NCBI GenBank assembly: GCA_944320885.1
Contig: CALUJE010000023.1
Location: 1 to 47,042 of the forward strand
From: an uncultured Phocaeicola sp.
GTDB lineage: Bacteria; Bacteroidota; Bacteroidia; Bacteroidales; Bacteroidaceae
DNA: 47,042 bases
Direction of reading: 5' to 3'
The translations under genes were made by a program, and so were the position numbers. This document shows, piece after piece, positions 26,168-35,092 of this stretch. How positions within the stretch are numbered: position 1 is the stretch's first letter; each line of letters opens with the position of its first letter. The notes beneath the pieces were generated by a model. It was not told the origin of the DNA and did no database searches. It was given only the letters and a program-made list of their open reading frames with translations.

Positions 26168-27208
26168 CTAGTCAGGAATCCCATCTATTTGCTGATATAT
26201 CAAATCTATTCCCGAATCATTATCAGATAGCAAAGGTTTTTCTACAAAAACATAAGTCATAAGATCACGAATAGAAAGTGTATTCATTCCTAACCCTTTC
26301 CGATAATCAATAATGGCTTTATATGAATATTTCTTGTCCGAGAGTTTGTTTACGATATCTTTTTCTTTACATTTTTCTATTTCTGCGGCCAAACAATCAA
26401 TGGCTCTTAACATATATCCTGCCAATGAATGCCCTTGAAGTAATTTCCAATAATCATTTTCCATATATCCTTTAACGGCCAATTCATCCTTCAAATCCTG
26501 TATCTCTTTTTGAAAACAGACCATTAAATCTCCGTATTTATCATTCATATATTTCGTCCAGTTTGTGGAGTCCGATATATAATTATCCTTACAGAATTTA
26601 AATTCAGCAATATCAGCTCTAAACCCTTTAATACTCAATCTTCTCTGAATTTCTTCTGTCAAAGTATTATCAGCCCTTTTCCGTTCACCTACTATTACCA
26701 GTAATAAATACGGCGCTATCGTTCTTGAAAAATCCTCCATTCTTATTTCAAAGTCAAAAGAAGGAGTTTCTTTCACCGCTTGAACAATATAATCTTTAAT
26801 AACATCAGGATATAATTTATGATTTTCCATCGAATAATAAATCGTATGCAATACACACGGATCAGTACCTATTCGTGTAGAATAAGAATGATAGCCATTA
26901 ACCAATTCATCATAATCCATATCAACAGCCACAACCTTCGAAGGCCCCAAATCGCTTACATTTTCCATCAGAGCCCTTTTACCCTTTCTGTCAACTTCAG
27001 TATCTTCGGCATCAACATCCGGAAGTTTTAAAGTATGTACATCTATTCTTGCATATTTATCTTTAGCATGTTCCAAAACCTTTTTCCAGAAAAATACATC
27101 CTCATCTCCCTCTACCAAAACAAGTAAATCCTTCTTTTCTGTCCACGAACGGAAATAACGACTCAAACCAATCTCTCTCGAGGTATTAGCATCACTCAAT
27201 CTGGTCAT
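26168..27208 (-). CDS. ariB: DUF4435 TOPRIM-like protein, AriB-like effector of a PARIS-type defence pair
   Basis: A 346-residue protein. LVLVEGDEDVFFWKKVL (residues 30-46, Glu33) and KVVAVDMDYDELV (91-103, Asp96/98/100) are the two acidic motifs of a TOPRIM-type nuclease in DUF4435. The C-terminal half is helical. In PARIS, the DUF4435 protein AriB is held by the ATPase AriA and, when freed by a phage anti-restriction protein, cuts a host tRNA. The gene overlaps the ATPase gene by 4 bases (ATGA). DUF4435 also occurs outside PARIS, so the symbol is tentative. Confidence 0.65.
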   Translation of the reverse strand: MTRLSDANTSREIGLSRYFRSWTEKKDLLVLVEGDEDVFFWKKVLEHAKDKYARIDVHTLKLPDVDAEDTEVDRKGKRALMENVSDLGPSKVVAVDMDYDELVNGYHSYSTRIGTDPCVLHTIYYSMENHKLYPDVIKDYIVQAVKETPSFDFEIRMEDFSRTIAPYLLLVIVGERKRADNTLTEEIQRRLSIKGFRADIAEFKFCKDNYISDSTNWTKYMNDKYGDLMVCFQKEIQDLKDELAVKGYMENDYWKLLQGHSLAGYMLRAIDCLAAEIEKCKEKDIVNKLSDKKYSYKAIIDYRKGLGMNTLSIRDLMTYVFVEKPLLSDNDSGIDLIYQQIDGIPD

Positions 27209-28098
27209 TTCAACAAATCCTCCATATTAACAACCATATTTTCCCATCCTTCATAAATAATGGAAGGCGAATGAGTTGAAATAATCAGCTGTCCATTAGG
27301 ATTTAATTTACGTACAGTTCTGATTAACATCCGCTGCCAGTCAATATGTAAAGAGATTTCGGGCTCATCCCAAAAAGTAATATACTCCTGTTCTCTTTCT
27401 ATCAAAGCATAAATCATAAGAATAAGCAGTTGTTTTTCTCCGGACGACAATTCATTGGCAAAAATAACCGTCCCATCCTCCAGTTTAAACAACAACCCCT
27501 CTTCCGATTCAAAGATAGTTTTCCGGGTAGCCTTTAACATATCATTCATCAAATCCAGAAACTCCGATTTCTTCTTATAATACAGTGGCAGTTTTTCCAA
27601 TAAATTCTGCTTAATTGCATTTTCCACTTCCTGCGAAACACTATTCACATATTTATAATAAATATCCAACATGCGTTCCACAACCCAATCAAGCTCCGAC
27701 CGTATTCTGTCACTTTTGGTAATGATATATTTTTGATAATCTTCCAAACTGGGCATATTCGAATCAAAGGTAGAAATAGCACCTAGTCTGACTTGCTCTC
27801 TAAATTTCTTAAACTCAATCTCAGCACCATCTTTCTTATATAGACATTGCATTTCTCTGTCAGAAAGCGCCTTTCTATACTCAATGGAATATCCTTCAGA
27901 GAATACCAGATTCGCTTGCTCAACCTTCTTCAGAGACTTATTCTCTGTATGATTATTCAACAAATGAAAAATTACATCCAGCAATGTTGTCTTTCCAGCA
28001 CCATTGATGCCAGACAAAATATTAACAGAGTCATTCAGATACCAATCCAGACTATATTTATTCCAAAATCCAACTATATGAACTTCCTTTAACAGCAT
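27205..28098 (-). CDS. ariA: AAA/ABC-type ATPase, AriA-like partner of the DUF4435 protein
   Basis: A compact 297-residue ATPase of the AAA_15/AAA_21 kind. Walker A GINGAGKTT (residues 30-38), signature ELSSGEKQLLILMIYAL, Walker B YITFWDEPEISLHIDWQ and the switch His ISTHSPSIIYEGW are all present. Between them lies a helical insert (about 110-200). Such ATPases pair with DUF4435 proteins in PARIS. I start at ATG 28098: the -7 box at 28120-28127 lies over the alternative TTG start, which would be outside the transcript. The symbol is tentative for the same reason as for its partner. Confidence 0.68.
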   Translation of the reverse strand: MLLKEVHIVGFWNKYSLDWYLNDSVNILSGINGAGKTTLLDVIFHLLNNHTENKSLKKVEQANLVFSEGYSIEYRKALSDREMQCLYKKDGAEIEFKKFREQVRLGAISTFDSNMPSLEDYQKYIITKSDRIRSELDWVVERMLDIYYKYVNSVSQEVENAIKQNLLEKLPLYYKKKSEFLDLMNDMLKATRKTIFESEEGLLFKLEDGTVIFANELSSGEKQLLILMIYALIEREQEYITFWDEPEISLHIDWQRMLIRTVRKLNPNGQLIISTHSPSIIYEGWENMVVNMEDLLK

Positions 28099-28119
28099 AC
28101 ACTTTTTTCTTATCTGGAA

Positions 28120-28149
28120 CAAATATACTAAATATTACGAACGGACAAT
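28120..28149 (-). promoter_or_regulatory. Promoter of the PARIS-like operon
   Basis: On the minus strand ATTG (28149-28146) is followed after 18 bases by TATATTTG (28127-28120), close to the Bacteroidetes consensus. The start of transcription would lie a few bases before ATG 28098, so the leader is very short. Confidence 0.5.
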
Positions 28150-28530
28150 CCTTTTACAAACTTTTTATAATATATCAAATCCTTGCAAAGATAAAAAAAC
28201 TGTCACACACCTTTCAGCATGTGACAGTTCCCCTCTCCCACTCTTTCAATTTAATTAATACATATAAAATTGTACTTTGTGACTTGGAAATTACAAAGAT
28301 ATAAAAATAAAATTTATAACCTATAATTTTTCCAATTTTCTATATCTTTTTAAAAATTATAGCCTTGATTTTTTAAATTATAAGTTATGATTCCGGAAAC
28401 GTCATCGGTTAATGGAGCCTTTTGACAAGAAGCAGAAAACTCGTTGCAGTAAAGAAACGTCTCTTATCTTACGTATAAAAAGTTCCTGTTCCTAATCTTG
28501 TTTTCTGAGATTCATTTCATGAATATTCAC
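28150..28530. other. AT-rich intergenic region with terminator and inverted repeat
   Basis: It holds the minus-strand terminator at 28192-28229 and an AT-rich inverted repeat whose arms CTATAATTTTT (28321-28331) and AAAAATTATAG (28352-28362) match perfectly. I see no gene. Confidence 0.55.
28192..28229 (-). terminator. Minus-strand Rho-independent terminator
   Basis: AACTGTCACA (28198-28207) pairs perfectly with TGTGACAGTT (28220-28229); on the minus strand the hairpin is followed by TTTTTT. It would end transcription coming from the gene at 28531-29013 before the PARIS-like promoter. Confidence 0.75.
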
Positions 28531-29013
28531 TCAATTTTCGAGTTTATTCAGCATAGCCATAATACGAAGTTCCCTTACATTCGGGGCCTTGATACCCTTT
28601 TCCGCCATATCCAGATAAAAATGATAACTTTCAGCAAGAGAATCACGTACACAATCAGGCATCAGCATCACCCATTCCCCCTTCTCATGATCCTCATAAG
28701 TCAATACCAGACCATACTTCTGAAGTTTCAGCATTGTCTTCCTCATCTTGCAATGCACATACACATTCGGCCCAGCCTTGACAAACTCATCCACCAGACG
28801 CAATTCCGTTTTCGACAGACTTTGCAGCACATTAAGCGGATTATCAAGCAGTTCCCTTGCTACTCTACGCGCCGTCTCTTCCTTTTTCAGATTCGGACTC
28901 ACATATAAATCAAGCTTCTTGCATAGCTGCATCATGTTTTCTTTTGTCCGAACCATCAACATACTCGCCAAATCGATATCTGATGTAAAATGAGTATCTT
29001 TTATTGTGATCAT
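28531..29013 (-). CDS. Hypothetical helical protein with SAP/Rho-N-like segment
   Basis: A 160-residue protein rich in helices, from ATG 29013. The stretch MMQLCKKLDLYVSPNLKKEETARRVARELLDNP resembles a SAP or Rho-N fold (a short nucleic-acid-binding helix pair), followed by a winged-helix-like region (LSKTELRLVDEFVKAG, MRKTMLKLQKYGLVLTYEDH). I do not recognise a named family. It lies between the Rpn-type gene and the PARIS-like operon and ends at its own terminator, so it is a separate unit or the tail of the rpn transcript. A regulatory role is possible. Confidence 0.6.
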   Translation of the reverse strand: MITIKDTHFTSDIDLASMLMVRTKENMMQLCKKLDLYVSPNLKKEETARRVARELLDNPLNVLQSLSKTELRLVDEFVKAGPNVYVHCKMRKTMLKLQKYGLVLTYEDHEKGEWVMLMPDCVRDSLAESYHFYLDMAEKGIKAPNVRELRIMAMLNKLEN

Positions 29014-29073
29014 ATGATTCAAAATTTGTATATATTTCTACCAGTATTAATTTAAAATTCAAATTCCGTACTT

Positions 29074-29997
29074 TCAAAGCCTCCCTATCTCCTCTTCCGT
29101 CAGTCCGGTGGCCTTCACAATATCCTTCAGCCCTATTCCCAGCGATTTCAGATTCCGCGCTATTGCAATTTTTTCTTCCGCACGGCCTTCCGCACGGCCT
29201 TCCGCACGGCCTTCCGCACGGCCTTCCGCACGGCCTTCCGCACGGCCCTCTGCACGACCCTCTGCACGACCCTCCGCACGTTCGGTAAATATGTTGTCAC
29301 GCAATATCACGATATTATCCAGATGACGGTAATAAGCCATCAGCTCATCCTTGCTCATGCGGTCCAGTTTCAGATGCTCCTTCACCTGATTCAGGCCCGG
29401 AGCCGTAGCGTTCTCGGGTACGCTACCCGTGTTCAGATAATAGATCCATTCCTCCAGAGGAGTCTTCGCCACACGGTTGAAATCATTCACCTTCAGGATA
29501 TAATACTCCGGATAAAGCTGGCTCACCTTGTCCACTTTGAACGTCTGTTTCTGGAAAGGAGTCAGTTCAAGCACATCACCCTCATGAATCCCAACAAACT
29601 CCGTCTTGCCGTGATATACGAAATCCTTGCCGTGTCCCAGTGAGAAATACACGATGTTCACGCTATACACCTTGCGCACCTTGTGATACCCTTCCCCCCG
29701 GTTGATATACTCCGTCACCAGTTTCGATGTTCCGAACAGCATACGCTGAAAATACGCATACTCGTTGTTGTTCTGCACCTCTATCAGCACAAGCTCCCCT
29801 TTCGAGTTCTCCGCCAGGATATCCACACGGTTATACTTGTCGAACTCATCCTCCTGGTTTCCCTCACTCTCCAGCAGTGAGCGTATTGTCACCTTCTCCT
29901 CCAGCAAGGTTGTCAGCAGCCCTTCCAGCACACCGAAGTTCGCCTTGTTACGAAGCAGACGCTTCATGGCCCAGTCAAAACGAATATACTTTTCCAT
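29074..29997 (-). CDS. Rpn-family PD-(D/E)XK nuclease with C-terminal RAEG repeats
   Basis: A 307-residue protein of the Rpn/PDDEXK transposase-like family. The nuclease core shows DKYNRVDILAENSKGELVLIEVQNN, where Asp and the E-x-Q pair are the catalytic type residues, then YFQRMLFGTSKLV. The C-terminus contains nine RAE(G/E) units encoded by 12-base repeats (29173-29280) and a short helix-turn-helix-like end (LKSLGIGLKDIVKATGLTEEEIG). I choose ATG 29997 since AGAGG lies directly before it; a longer frame starts at 30039. Rpn proteins promote recA-independent recombination and some act in phage defence, with a short inner protein that restrains the nuclease. Confidence 0.8.
   Translation of the reverse strand: MEKYIRFDWAMKRLLRNKANFGVLEGLLTTLLEEKVTIRSLLESEGNQEDEFDKYNRVDILAENSKGELVLIEVQNNNEYAYFQRMLFGTSKLVTEYINRGEGYHKVRKVYSVNIVYFSLGHGKDFVYHGKTEFVGIHEGDVLELTPFQKQTFKVDKVSQLYPEYYILKVNDFNRVAKTPLEEWIYYLNTGSVPENATAPGLNQVKEHLKLDRMSKDELMAYYRHLDNIVILRDNIFTERAEGRAEGRAEGRAEGRAEGRAEGRAEGRAEGRAEEKIAIARNLKSLGIGLKDIVKATGLTEEEIGRL
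29173..29280 (-). repeat. Nine tandem 12-base repeats within the Rpn gene
   Basis: Nine units of 12 bases, six of them nearly identical (CGTGCGGAAGGC on the minus strand) and three slightly diverged toward the 5' side, encode Arg-Ala-Glu-Gly. Gain or loss of a unit keeps the frame and changes the linker length between nuclease and tail. Confidence 0.95.
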
Positions 29998-30074
29998 ACC
30001 TCTTATGATTTGGTTACTTTTTTTAGTTCTTTCATCCAATCACAGACTTATCTCTATCGTCTGTCCGATATTTA

Positions 30075-30082
30075 CAAAAGTA
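30075..30082 (-). promoter_or_regulatory. -7-type box upstream of the Rpn gene
   Basis: On the minus strand TACTTTTG matches TAnnTTTG, 78 bases before ATG 29997. No good TTTG partner lies 19-21 bases further upstream, so this is tentative. Confidence 0.35.
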
Positions 30083-30184
30083 ACATTTATTTTTTGCATA
30101 TCCGTTCTTACCGATACAAAAAATCCCTATAAAGTATTGCATTCTGGAAATGGAGAAAATAAATAAGAAAACAGAATATCCTAA

Positions 30185-31513
30185 TCAGTCTCTTCTGAAC
30201 ACGTCACGCGTGTAAACCTTATCTTTCACATCATCCAGACATACATCATAGCGGTTGGCCACAATAGCATCTGACAGTCTTTTGAACTCATCCAGATTAT
30301 TCACCACTTTCGAACCGAAGAATGTACTGCCATCTTCCAGTGTAGGCTCATAAATCACCACTTCGGCACCCTTCGCCTTGATACGCTTCATCACACCCTG
30401 AATAGAACTCTGACGGAAATTGTCACTGTTCGATTTCATTGTAAGGCGATATACACCGATTACACATTGCTTCTCCTGTGCCGGATCAAAATCACCTCTG
30501 TTATAATAATCATAATACCCTGCTTTCTTCAGTACCTGGTCGGCAATAAAATCCTTGCGTGTACGATTACTCTCCACTATCGCATGAATCAGGTTCTCCG
30601 GCACATCCGCATAGTTCGCAAGCAACTGCTTCGTATCCTTCGGCAGACAGTAACCGCCGTAACCGAAACTCGGGTTATTATAATGCGTACCGATGCGCGG
30701 GTCCAGACAGATACCCTGAATGATAGCCTGCGTATCCAGTCCCTTCACCTCCGCATACGTATCCAGCTCGTTGAAGTACGATACACGCAATGCCAGATAC
30801 GTGTTGGCAAACAGCTTCACCGCCTCTGCCTCCTTCATACCCATGAACAGCGTATCCACATTCTCCTTGATGGCTCCTTCCTGAAGCAGTGCGGCAAACT
30901 CATGCGCCTTCTCCTCCAGATGTTCACCCGCAATGGCACGGATAGCCTCGTTTTCCTCATCACGGCCGTCTATTATCTTCGGATATCCCACAATGATACG
31001 ACTCGGATACAGGTTGTCATACAGCGCCTTGCTCTCGCGCAGGAACTCTGGAGAGAACAACAGGTTGAACTTCTTTCCCTGTAATGCCGGTGTATTCCGG
31101 AATTTCTCCGCATACTTCACATATAAGCTACGGCAATACCCCACCGGAATAGTACTCTTAATTACCATCACCGCATCCGGGTTCACCTCCAGCACCAGGT
31201 CTATCACCTCCTCCACGTGTGAAGTATCAAAATAATTCTTCACCGGATCATAGTTCGTAGGAGCAGCTATCACCACGAAATCCGCATCACGGTAAGCCGC
31301 CGCCCCGTCCAGCGTAGCCGTCAGGTTCAGCTCCTTCTCAGCCAGATATTTCTCGATATACTCATCCTGTATCGGGCTGATACGGTTATTTATCTTTTCT
31401 ACCTTTTCTGGTATCACATCCACAGCCGTTACCTTGTGATGCTGTGACAGTAATGTAGCTATCGACAGACCTACATAACCTGTTCCGGCTACGGCAATTG
31501 TATAATCTTTCAT
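30185..31513 (-). CDS. ugd: UDP-glucose 6-dehydrogenase
   Basis: A 442-residue nucleotide-sugar dehydrogenase that oxidises UDP-glucose to UDP-glucuronate with two NAD+. Visible are [17 protein letters not shown] (NAD fold), [49 protein letters not shown] and the catalytic-cysteine motif [13 protein letters not shown]. The start is 22 bases behind the WecG-like gene. It would supply glucuronate for the capsule repeat. A related dehydrogenase for another UDP sugar cannot be excluded. Confidence 0.88.
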   Translation of the reverse strand: MKDYTIAVAGTGYVGLSIATLLSQHHKVTAVDVIPEKVEKINNRISPIQDEYIEKYLAEKELNLTATLDGAAAYRDADFVVIAAPTNYDPVKNYFDTSHVEEVIDLVLEVNPDAVMVIKSTIPVGYCRSLYVKYAEKFRNTPALQGKKFNLLFSPEFLRESKALYDNLYPSRIIVGYPKIIDGRDEENEAIRAIAGEHLEEKAHEFAALLQEGAIKENVDTLFMGMKEAEAVKLFANTYLALRVSYFNELDTYAEVKGLDTQAIIQGICLDPRIGTHYNNPSFGYGGYCLPKDTKQLLANYADVPENLIHAIVESNRTRKDFIADQVLKKAGYYDYYNRGDFDPAQEKQCVIGVYRLTMKSNSDNFRQSSIQGVMKRIKAKGAEVVIYEPTLEDGSTFFGSKVVNNLDEFKRLSDAIVANRYDVCLDDVKDKVYTRDVFRRD

Positions 31514-31535
31514 ATTACTGTATTATTATAAGGAT

Positions 31536-32252
31536 TTATTTTTCTTTCAATATATTCATTACAAACAGCGCATTCCCGATGATATACCTGCGCCACATCC
31601 TTCTCGGTTCCTTTATCAGCCTATACAGCCACTCCAGGCTGTGCTCCTGCCACCACAGCGGAGCACGCTCCACCGTGCCTGCAAAGAAGTCAAATACCGC
31701 ACCGATATTTCCCACATGACAATTCACATCCAGCTCCTTCCAGTGTTGGTACGTCCATTTCTCCTGTTTCGGCGCCGTCATTCCAATCCATAGCAAGTCC
31801 GGCTTTGCCTTGTTGATAGCTTCAATGATTGCCCGGTTATCCTCCTCGCTGAATTCCGGCTTGTAAGGCGGCGAATACGTCTCCACCACGATGTTCGGAT
31901 AGTCCACTGCCGCACGCTTCTTTATTAGTGCCAGCACCTTCTCACTGCTCCCCATGAAGAAACACTTTCCCCCTTTACGGTTCAGCTTATCCATTTCAAA
32001 GGCAAATAAGTCCCAACCCGCTATGCGCTCTTTCGGCTGCGATTTCGCCTTGATTTTCCGACATGCCATCACAATACTTGCCCCATCGGGAATCAATACA
32101 TCTCCTTTCATCAAAGCCTCAGCAAAGGCTTCATCCTTCAAAGCTGTGTTATAAGAGTGTGCGTTTATTGTGTTTATCAGTAACTTACCTTCCGGCAAAG
32201 CAGCAAGAGCCGCTCTACTCTCCAGGATATCCAAAGATTTTAAGCGTAACAT
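31536..32252 (-). CDS. WecG/TagA/CpsF-family glycosyltransferase (GT26)
   Basis: A 238-residue enzyme of GT26, members of which add a second sugar (such as N-acetylmannosaminuronate or N-acetylmannosamine) onto lipid-linked N-acetylglucosamine. Key features are LINTINAHSYNTA, VLIPDGASIVMACR, RIAGWDLF, CFFMGSSEKVL, DLLWIGMTAPKQEKW and GNIGAVFDFFAGTVERAP. I start at ATG 32252 (MLRLKSLDILES); an in-frame start at 32303 is possible. No lipid-carrier phosphotransferase is seen nearby, so the first sugar is probably added by an enzyme encoded elsewhere. Confidence 0.85.
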   Translation of the reverse strand: MLRLKSLDILESRAALAALPEGKLLINTINAHSYNTALKDEAFAEALMKGDVLIPDGASIVMACRKIKAKSQPKERIAGWDLFAFEMDKLNRKGGKCFFMGSSEKVLALIKKRAAVDYPNIVVETYSPPYKPEFSEEDNRAIIEAINKAKPDLLWIGMTAPKQEKWTYQHWKELDVNCHVGNIGAVFDFFAGTVERAPLWWQEHSLEWLYRLIKEPRRMWRRYIIGNALFVMNILKEK

Positions 32253-32307
32253 AAATCCAGAAAAAGAATGATTATCTTTGTGGCCACTGTTTATTATCGC
32301 CACGAAA

Positions 32308-32574
32308 ATGAAATATTTTGATATAGAAAAAGTATATACTATTTATACCCAACTAGACAAGAACAAACGAAAAGAAGTCTTGAGGCTTCTCTCTGAAAAG
32401 GGAATGGAACTCAAAGCAATTGAAGCATTTACTTACCGCGAGGCTCCTTCTTGCAAACATCTCTTTTTTCATTTCAAGAATAACAATGTAGTCCTCCCCT
32501 ACTATCAATTACCAGAAGAACAATTGAATGATGTACAAACAATTATATTAGAAGCTTATGAAAAAAAATTATAG
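32308..32574 (+). CDS. Small hypothetical protein on the opposite strand
   Basis: An 88-residue frame from ATG 32308, the only plus-strand gene inside the capsule locus. The sequence (MKYFDIEKVYTIYTQLDKN, then LRLLSEKGMELKAIEAFTYR) looks like a folded helix-strand protein rather than chance, and TATCTTTG, a -7-type box, lies at 32273-32280. It does not match a family I know. Its end overlaps the GT4 gene by a few bases. It fills the gap between the GT4 and GT26 genes. Confidence 0.45.
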   Translation: MKYFDIEKVYTIYTQLDKNKRKEVLRLLSEKGMELKAIEAFTYREAPSCKHLFFHFKNNNVVLPYYQLPEEQLNDVQTIILEAYEKKL

Positions 32575-33603
32575 GGTTCTATATAACTCACCTATCTGCT
32601 GATTGATAACATTTTGATTGAAAGTAGTTGTAGCCAAACGAATAGATTCTCCAGCAATACTCTGCCGTATATGATCATCTTCTATCATTCGTTCAAACTG
32701 TTTTGCTAAAGCATGTATATCCCCGGGAGCAAACAATAACATATTCTTTCCATCTTTTGCAACATCAGGAATACCTCCGACTGGAGTTGTTATTACAGGT
32801 AAGCCATACGACCAAGCGTCCAATACGGCCATCGGAAATCCTTCGGCATAACTGGGCAAACAAAAGATTGAAGCTTCTTTAAATGCTTTGTCTTTTTCCA
32901 CACCACTGACCCATCCTAGGAAAACTGTTTGATTTTCAATTTCCAACTCTCTGGCTAATTCTCTTCCTTTCTCCACTTCACCGTTTCCTGCAAATACAAT
33001 ACTCCAGTCTGGATATCTAGGAGCAATCAAAGCAAAAGCCTTAATCATATCTGCATATCCTTTGCGAGCATTAACAGTACCAGCATACAGTATTTGTTTC
33101 TGTTTTAGATATTTCTGCGGAAGAACTTCAACTGTACAAGGGTTATATATTACCTGCACTTTATCACCTAAATAAAAAGCATCGTTCACATATTCTTTCC
33201 ACAGTTGAGATAACACAATGACCTTATCGACACGGCGAAACAAAAAACGATAAATTTTCCAATACTTTCCATAAATGGTCGTATCATGAGAAAAGGCATG
33301 GAAATGTATAATCGTTTTCTTTTGAAACAACTGGGCCAAAAGTAAAAAAAGAACTTTCCTTATCGCTGACACTGGTTCGCTTAAATGAATATGGACTATC
33401 CGACAGAATGGAAGTAAAAAAACATACTCTATCAAAGCTCTTACAAGATACACAATCTTACGCCATGTAGCACCATCCCGATGCGTTTCTATCCACCGGC
33501 AATGATACTTCTTCCACTGTTCGCCCTGCTCATGGGCTTTGACTACGGAAGTTATGCCTCCACGGGTTTTGCGGGAGGTGGCTACAACTAAAACTTTAGG
33601 CAT
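32569..33603 (-). CDS. GT4-family glycosyltransferase
   Basis: A 344-residue GT-B enzyme for capsule repeat assembly. N-terminal: [28 protein letters not shown] and [11 protein letters not shown]-terminal donor site: [20 protein letters not shown] and [34 protein letters not shown], with the E-x7-E type motif of GT4. Its start codon lies inside the 3' end of the acetyltransferase reading frame (8 bases overlap if that gene is in frame). Donor sugar cannot be predicted. Confidence 0.88.
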   Translation of the reverse strand: MPKVLVVATSRKTRGGITSVVKAHEQGEQWKKYHCRWIETHRDGATWRKIVYLVRALIEYVFLLPFCRIVHIHLSEPVSAIRKVLFLLLAQLFQKKTIIHFHAFSHDTTIYGKYWKIYRFLFRRVDKVIVLSQLWKEYVNDAFYLGDKVQVIYNPCTVEVLPQKYLKQKQILYAGTVNARKGYADMIKAFALIAPRYPDWSIVFAGNGEVEKGRELARELEIENQTVFLGWVSGVEKDKAFKEASIFCLPSYAEGFPMAVLDAWSYGLPVITTPVGGIPDVAKDGKNMLLFAPGDIHALAKQFERMIEDDHIRQSIAGESIRLATTTFNQNVINQQIGELYRTL

Positions 33604-34148
33604 TATTGATTTTCTTATACTTAATTACTTTTGCCGGAATACCTCCAACAACTACATTATCTGGAATATCTTTAGTTATAACAGCATTAGCACCAACTGT
33701 TACATTATTACCAATTTTACCCCCCCAGAAAAATTTTTACACCAAGACCAAAATAACAATTGTCACCTACTGTAATAGGAGTATTGTCTGGCATTTCATA
33801 CTTATTTCCAAAAACAACACCTGGCAATATAGTACAATTCCTACCTATCCGAACGTTAGAACCTATATGGATAAAATCACCGACATGATAAATACGCAAA
33901 CCGGGGCCAATCGTTCCCGGATAAATCGTTATACGAAGCTTAAATCCCAAACGCTTGTATCGGAACAAATGCCACAGATAAAGAAACTTATTCTTGTCCT
34001 TATAGTATTCAACATAACGGAGATGACGAATATAGTGAAATATATACCACACTTCATTGTGTAAAAACCAATCTTTCAAATTCGGCTTTTTATTTCCAAA
34101 ACGTTTTAGGTCTTCGGAGCAATAATAGCGAAACGTCTCTCTATCCAT
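33596..34148 (-). pseudogene. Serine-acetyltransferase-like hexapeptide O-acetyltransferase, frameshifted at a 7-G tract
   Basis: The first 143 residues run from ATG 34148 and show a left-handed beta-helix acetyltransferase ([51 protein letters not shown]), then stop at 33717 directly behind seven G (33720-33726). With one G fewer the frame continues [19 protein letters not shown], then [16 protein letters not shown] and stops at 33596, giving a normal 183-residue protein whose end overlaps the GT4 start. The continuation is standard for this family, so the frame break is real in this sequence. It may be phase variation, a mutation or a sequencing error. Confidence 0.85.
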
Positions 34149-34154
34149 AAATTA

Positions 34155-35090
34155 TTAACCTTTTATGTATTTACGGTGTCCTTTCAAATTTCGGCAAAAA
34201 CCAGCCCATACAGCCCGATTAAATATCGCATAATTTTTCCATGATTTCTGCTTGAATAAATATAAATAAGAATAAAAGAAATAAGTAATCGCTATGTAAC
34301 CATAATCATACATTGTAAACCTGTTATAAACAAGATTGCGATGTTTGCAATAAATCCTCAACGGTGTAGATTCCAAACTTACCTTCAACACCTTCCCTCC
34401 AATATTCAGTTTGTACACTTGAGGTATTTTACAAGGATGGTAATGAATAGCATGTATGACTGTCACAGGAGTAATTCCAACCTTTAAGATACGTTTATGA
34501 TAATTTACTTCATCACCTTGAAAAAACATATCAGGATTAGGAAATCCTACTTTATCCACTAATTTCTTCGTATATAAAGTCCCGTTAAATGGAGCAGCAT
34601 AATTAAAAATGAGACCTTCTTCATTGGCCTCCTGTTCTATCAATTTACGCTCAAATCCATAATCACCTCTCGGAAATGATGTTTTTGAATGATCATCTTC
34701 CGATATGACAAAAGCATTGATATAATCATAGTGTGAAGCATATTGTGCCAAAAAATTTAATTCATCTTTATCTGGTAATCCATCATCATCCATCATTACA
34801 TAAGCATCATACCCCCCCTTTTCATGAGCCATTTTCAGTCCATGATAGAAACCACCAGCACCACCTCCATTTTCATTCAACCTATGATATTGGATTTCTA
34901 CCCGATTATTCTCCAACATATGATTATCCAATAAACATTCATATGTTCCATCAGTAGAAGCATTATCTATTATAAAAATAGCTACAGGTAAATAGGATTG
35001 ACTCAAGGAAGCCTTTAAGCATCTCAATAACAACTCCTTTCTATTGTATGTTACAATAATAAGAGCTAGTTTACAATTTATATTATTCAT
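34155..35090 (-). CDS. GT2-family glycosyltransferase, galactofuranosyl/rhamnosyltransferase-like
   Basis: An inverting GT-A enzyme. LALIIVTYNRKELLLRCLKA, FIIDNASTDGTYE and ENGGGAGGFYHGLKMAHEKGGYDAYVMMDDDGLP with the metal-binding D-D-D, and MFFQGDEVNYHKR as the catalytic acidic motif, resemble the GlfT-like GT2 group. The Gly codons in HEKGGYD contain a 7-G tract (34812-34818) that is in frame here. ATG 35090 is chosen; a GTG at 35096, overlapping the EpsG-like stop, is also possible. Confidence 0.85.
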   Translation of the reverse strand: MNNINCKLALIIVTYNRKELLLRCLKASLSQSYLPVAIFIIDNASTDGTYECLLDNHMLENNRVEIQYHRLNENGGGAGGFYHGLKMAHEKGGYDAYVMMDDDGLPDKDELNFLAQYASHYDYINAFVISEDDHSKTSFPRGDYGFERKLIEQEANEEGLIFNYAAPFNGTLYTKKLVDKVGFPNPDMFFQGDEVNYHKRILKVGITPVTVIHAIHYHPCKIPQVYKLNIGGKVLKVSLESTPLRIYCKHRNLVYNRFTMYDYGYIAITYFFYSYLYLFKQKSWKNYAIFNRAVWAGFCRNLKGHRKYIKG

Positions 35091-35092
35091 TT

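Noticed and set aside
28198..28229. Operator of the PARIS-like operon
   Set aside because: The hairpin lies upstream of the promoter and has a T run on the minus strand, so a terminator of the preceding gene explains it better.
34812..34818. Frameshift at the 7-G tract of the GT2 gene
   Set aside because: The reading frame is continuous through the tract and the whole GT2 protein is intact in this sequence.
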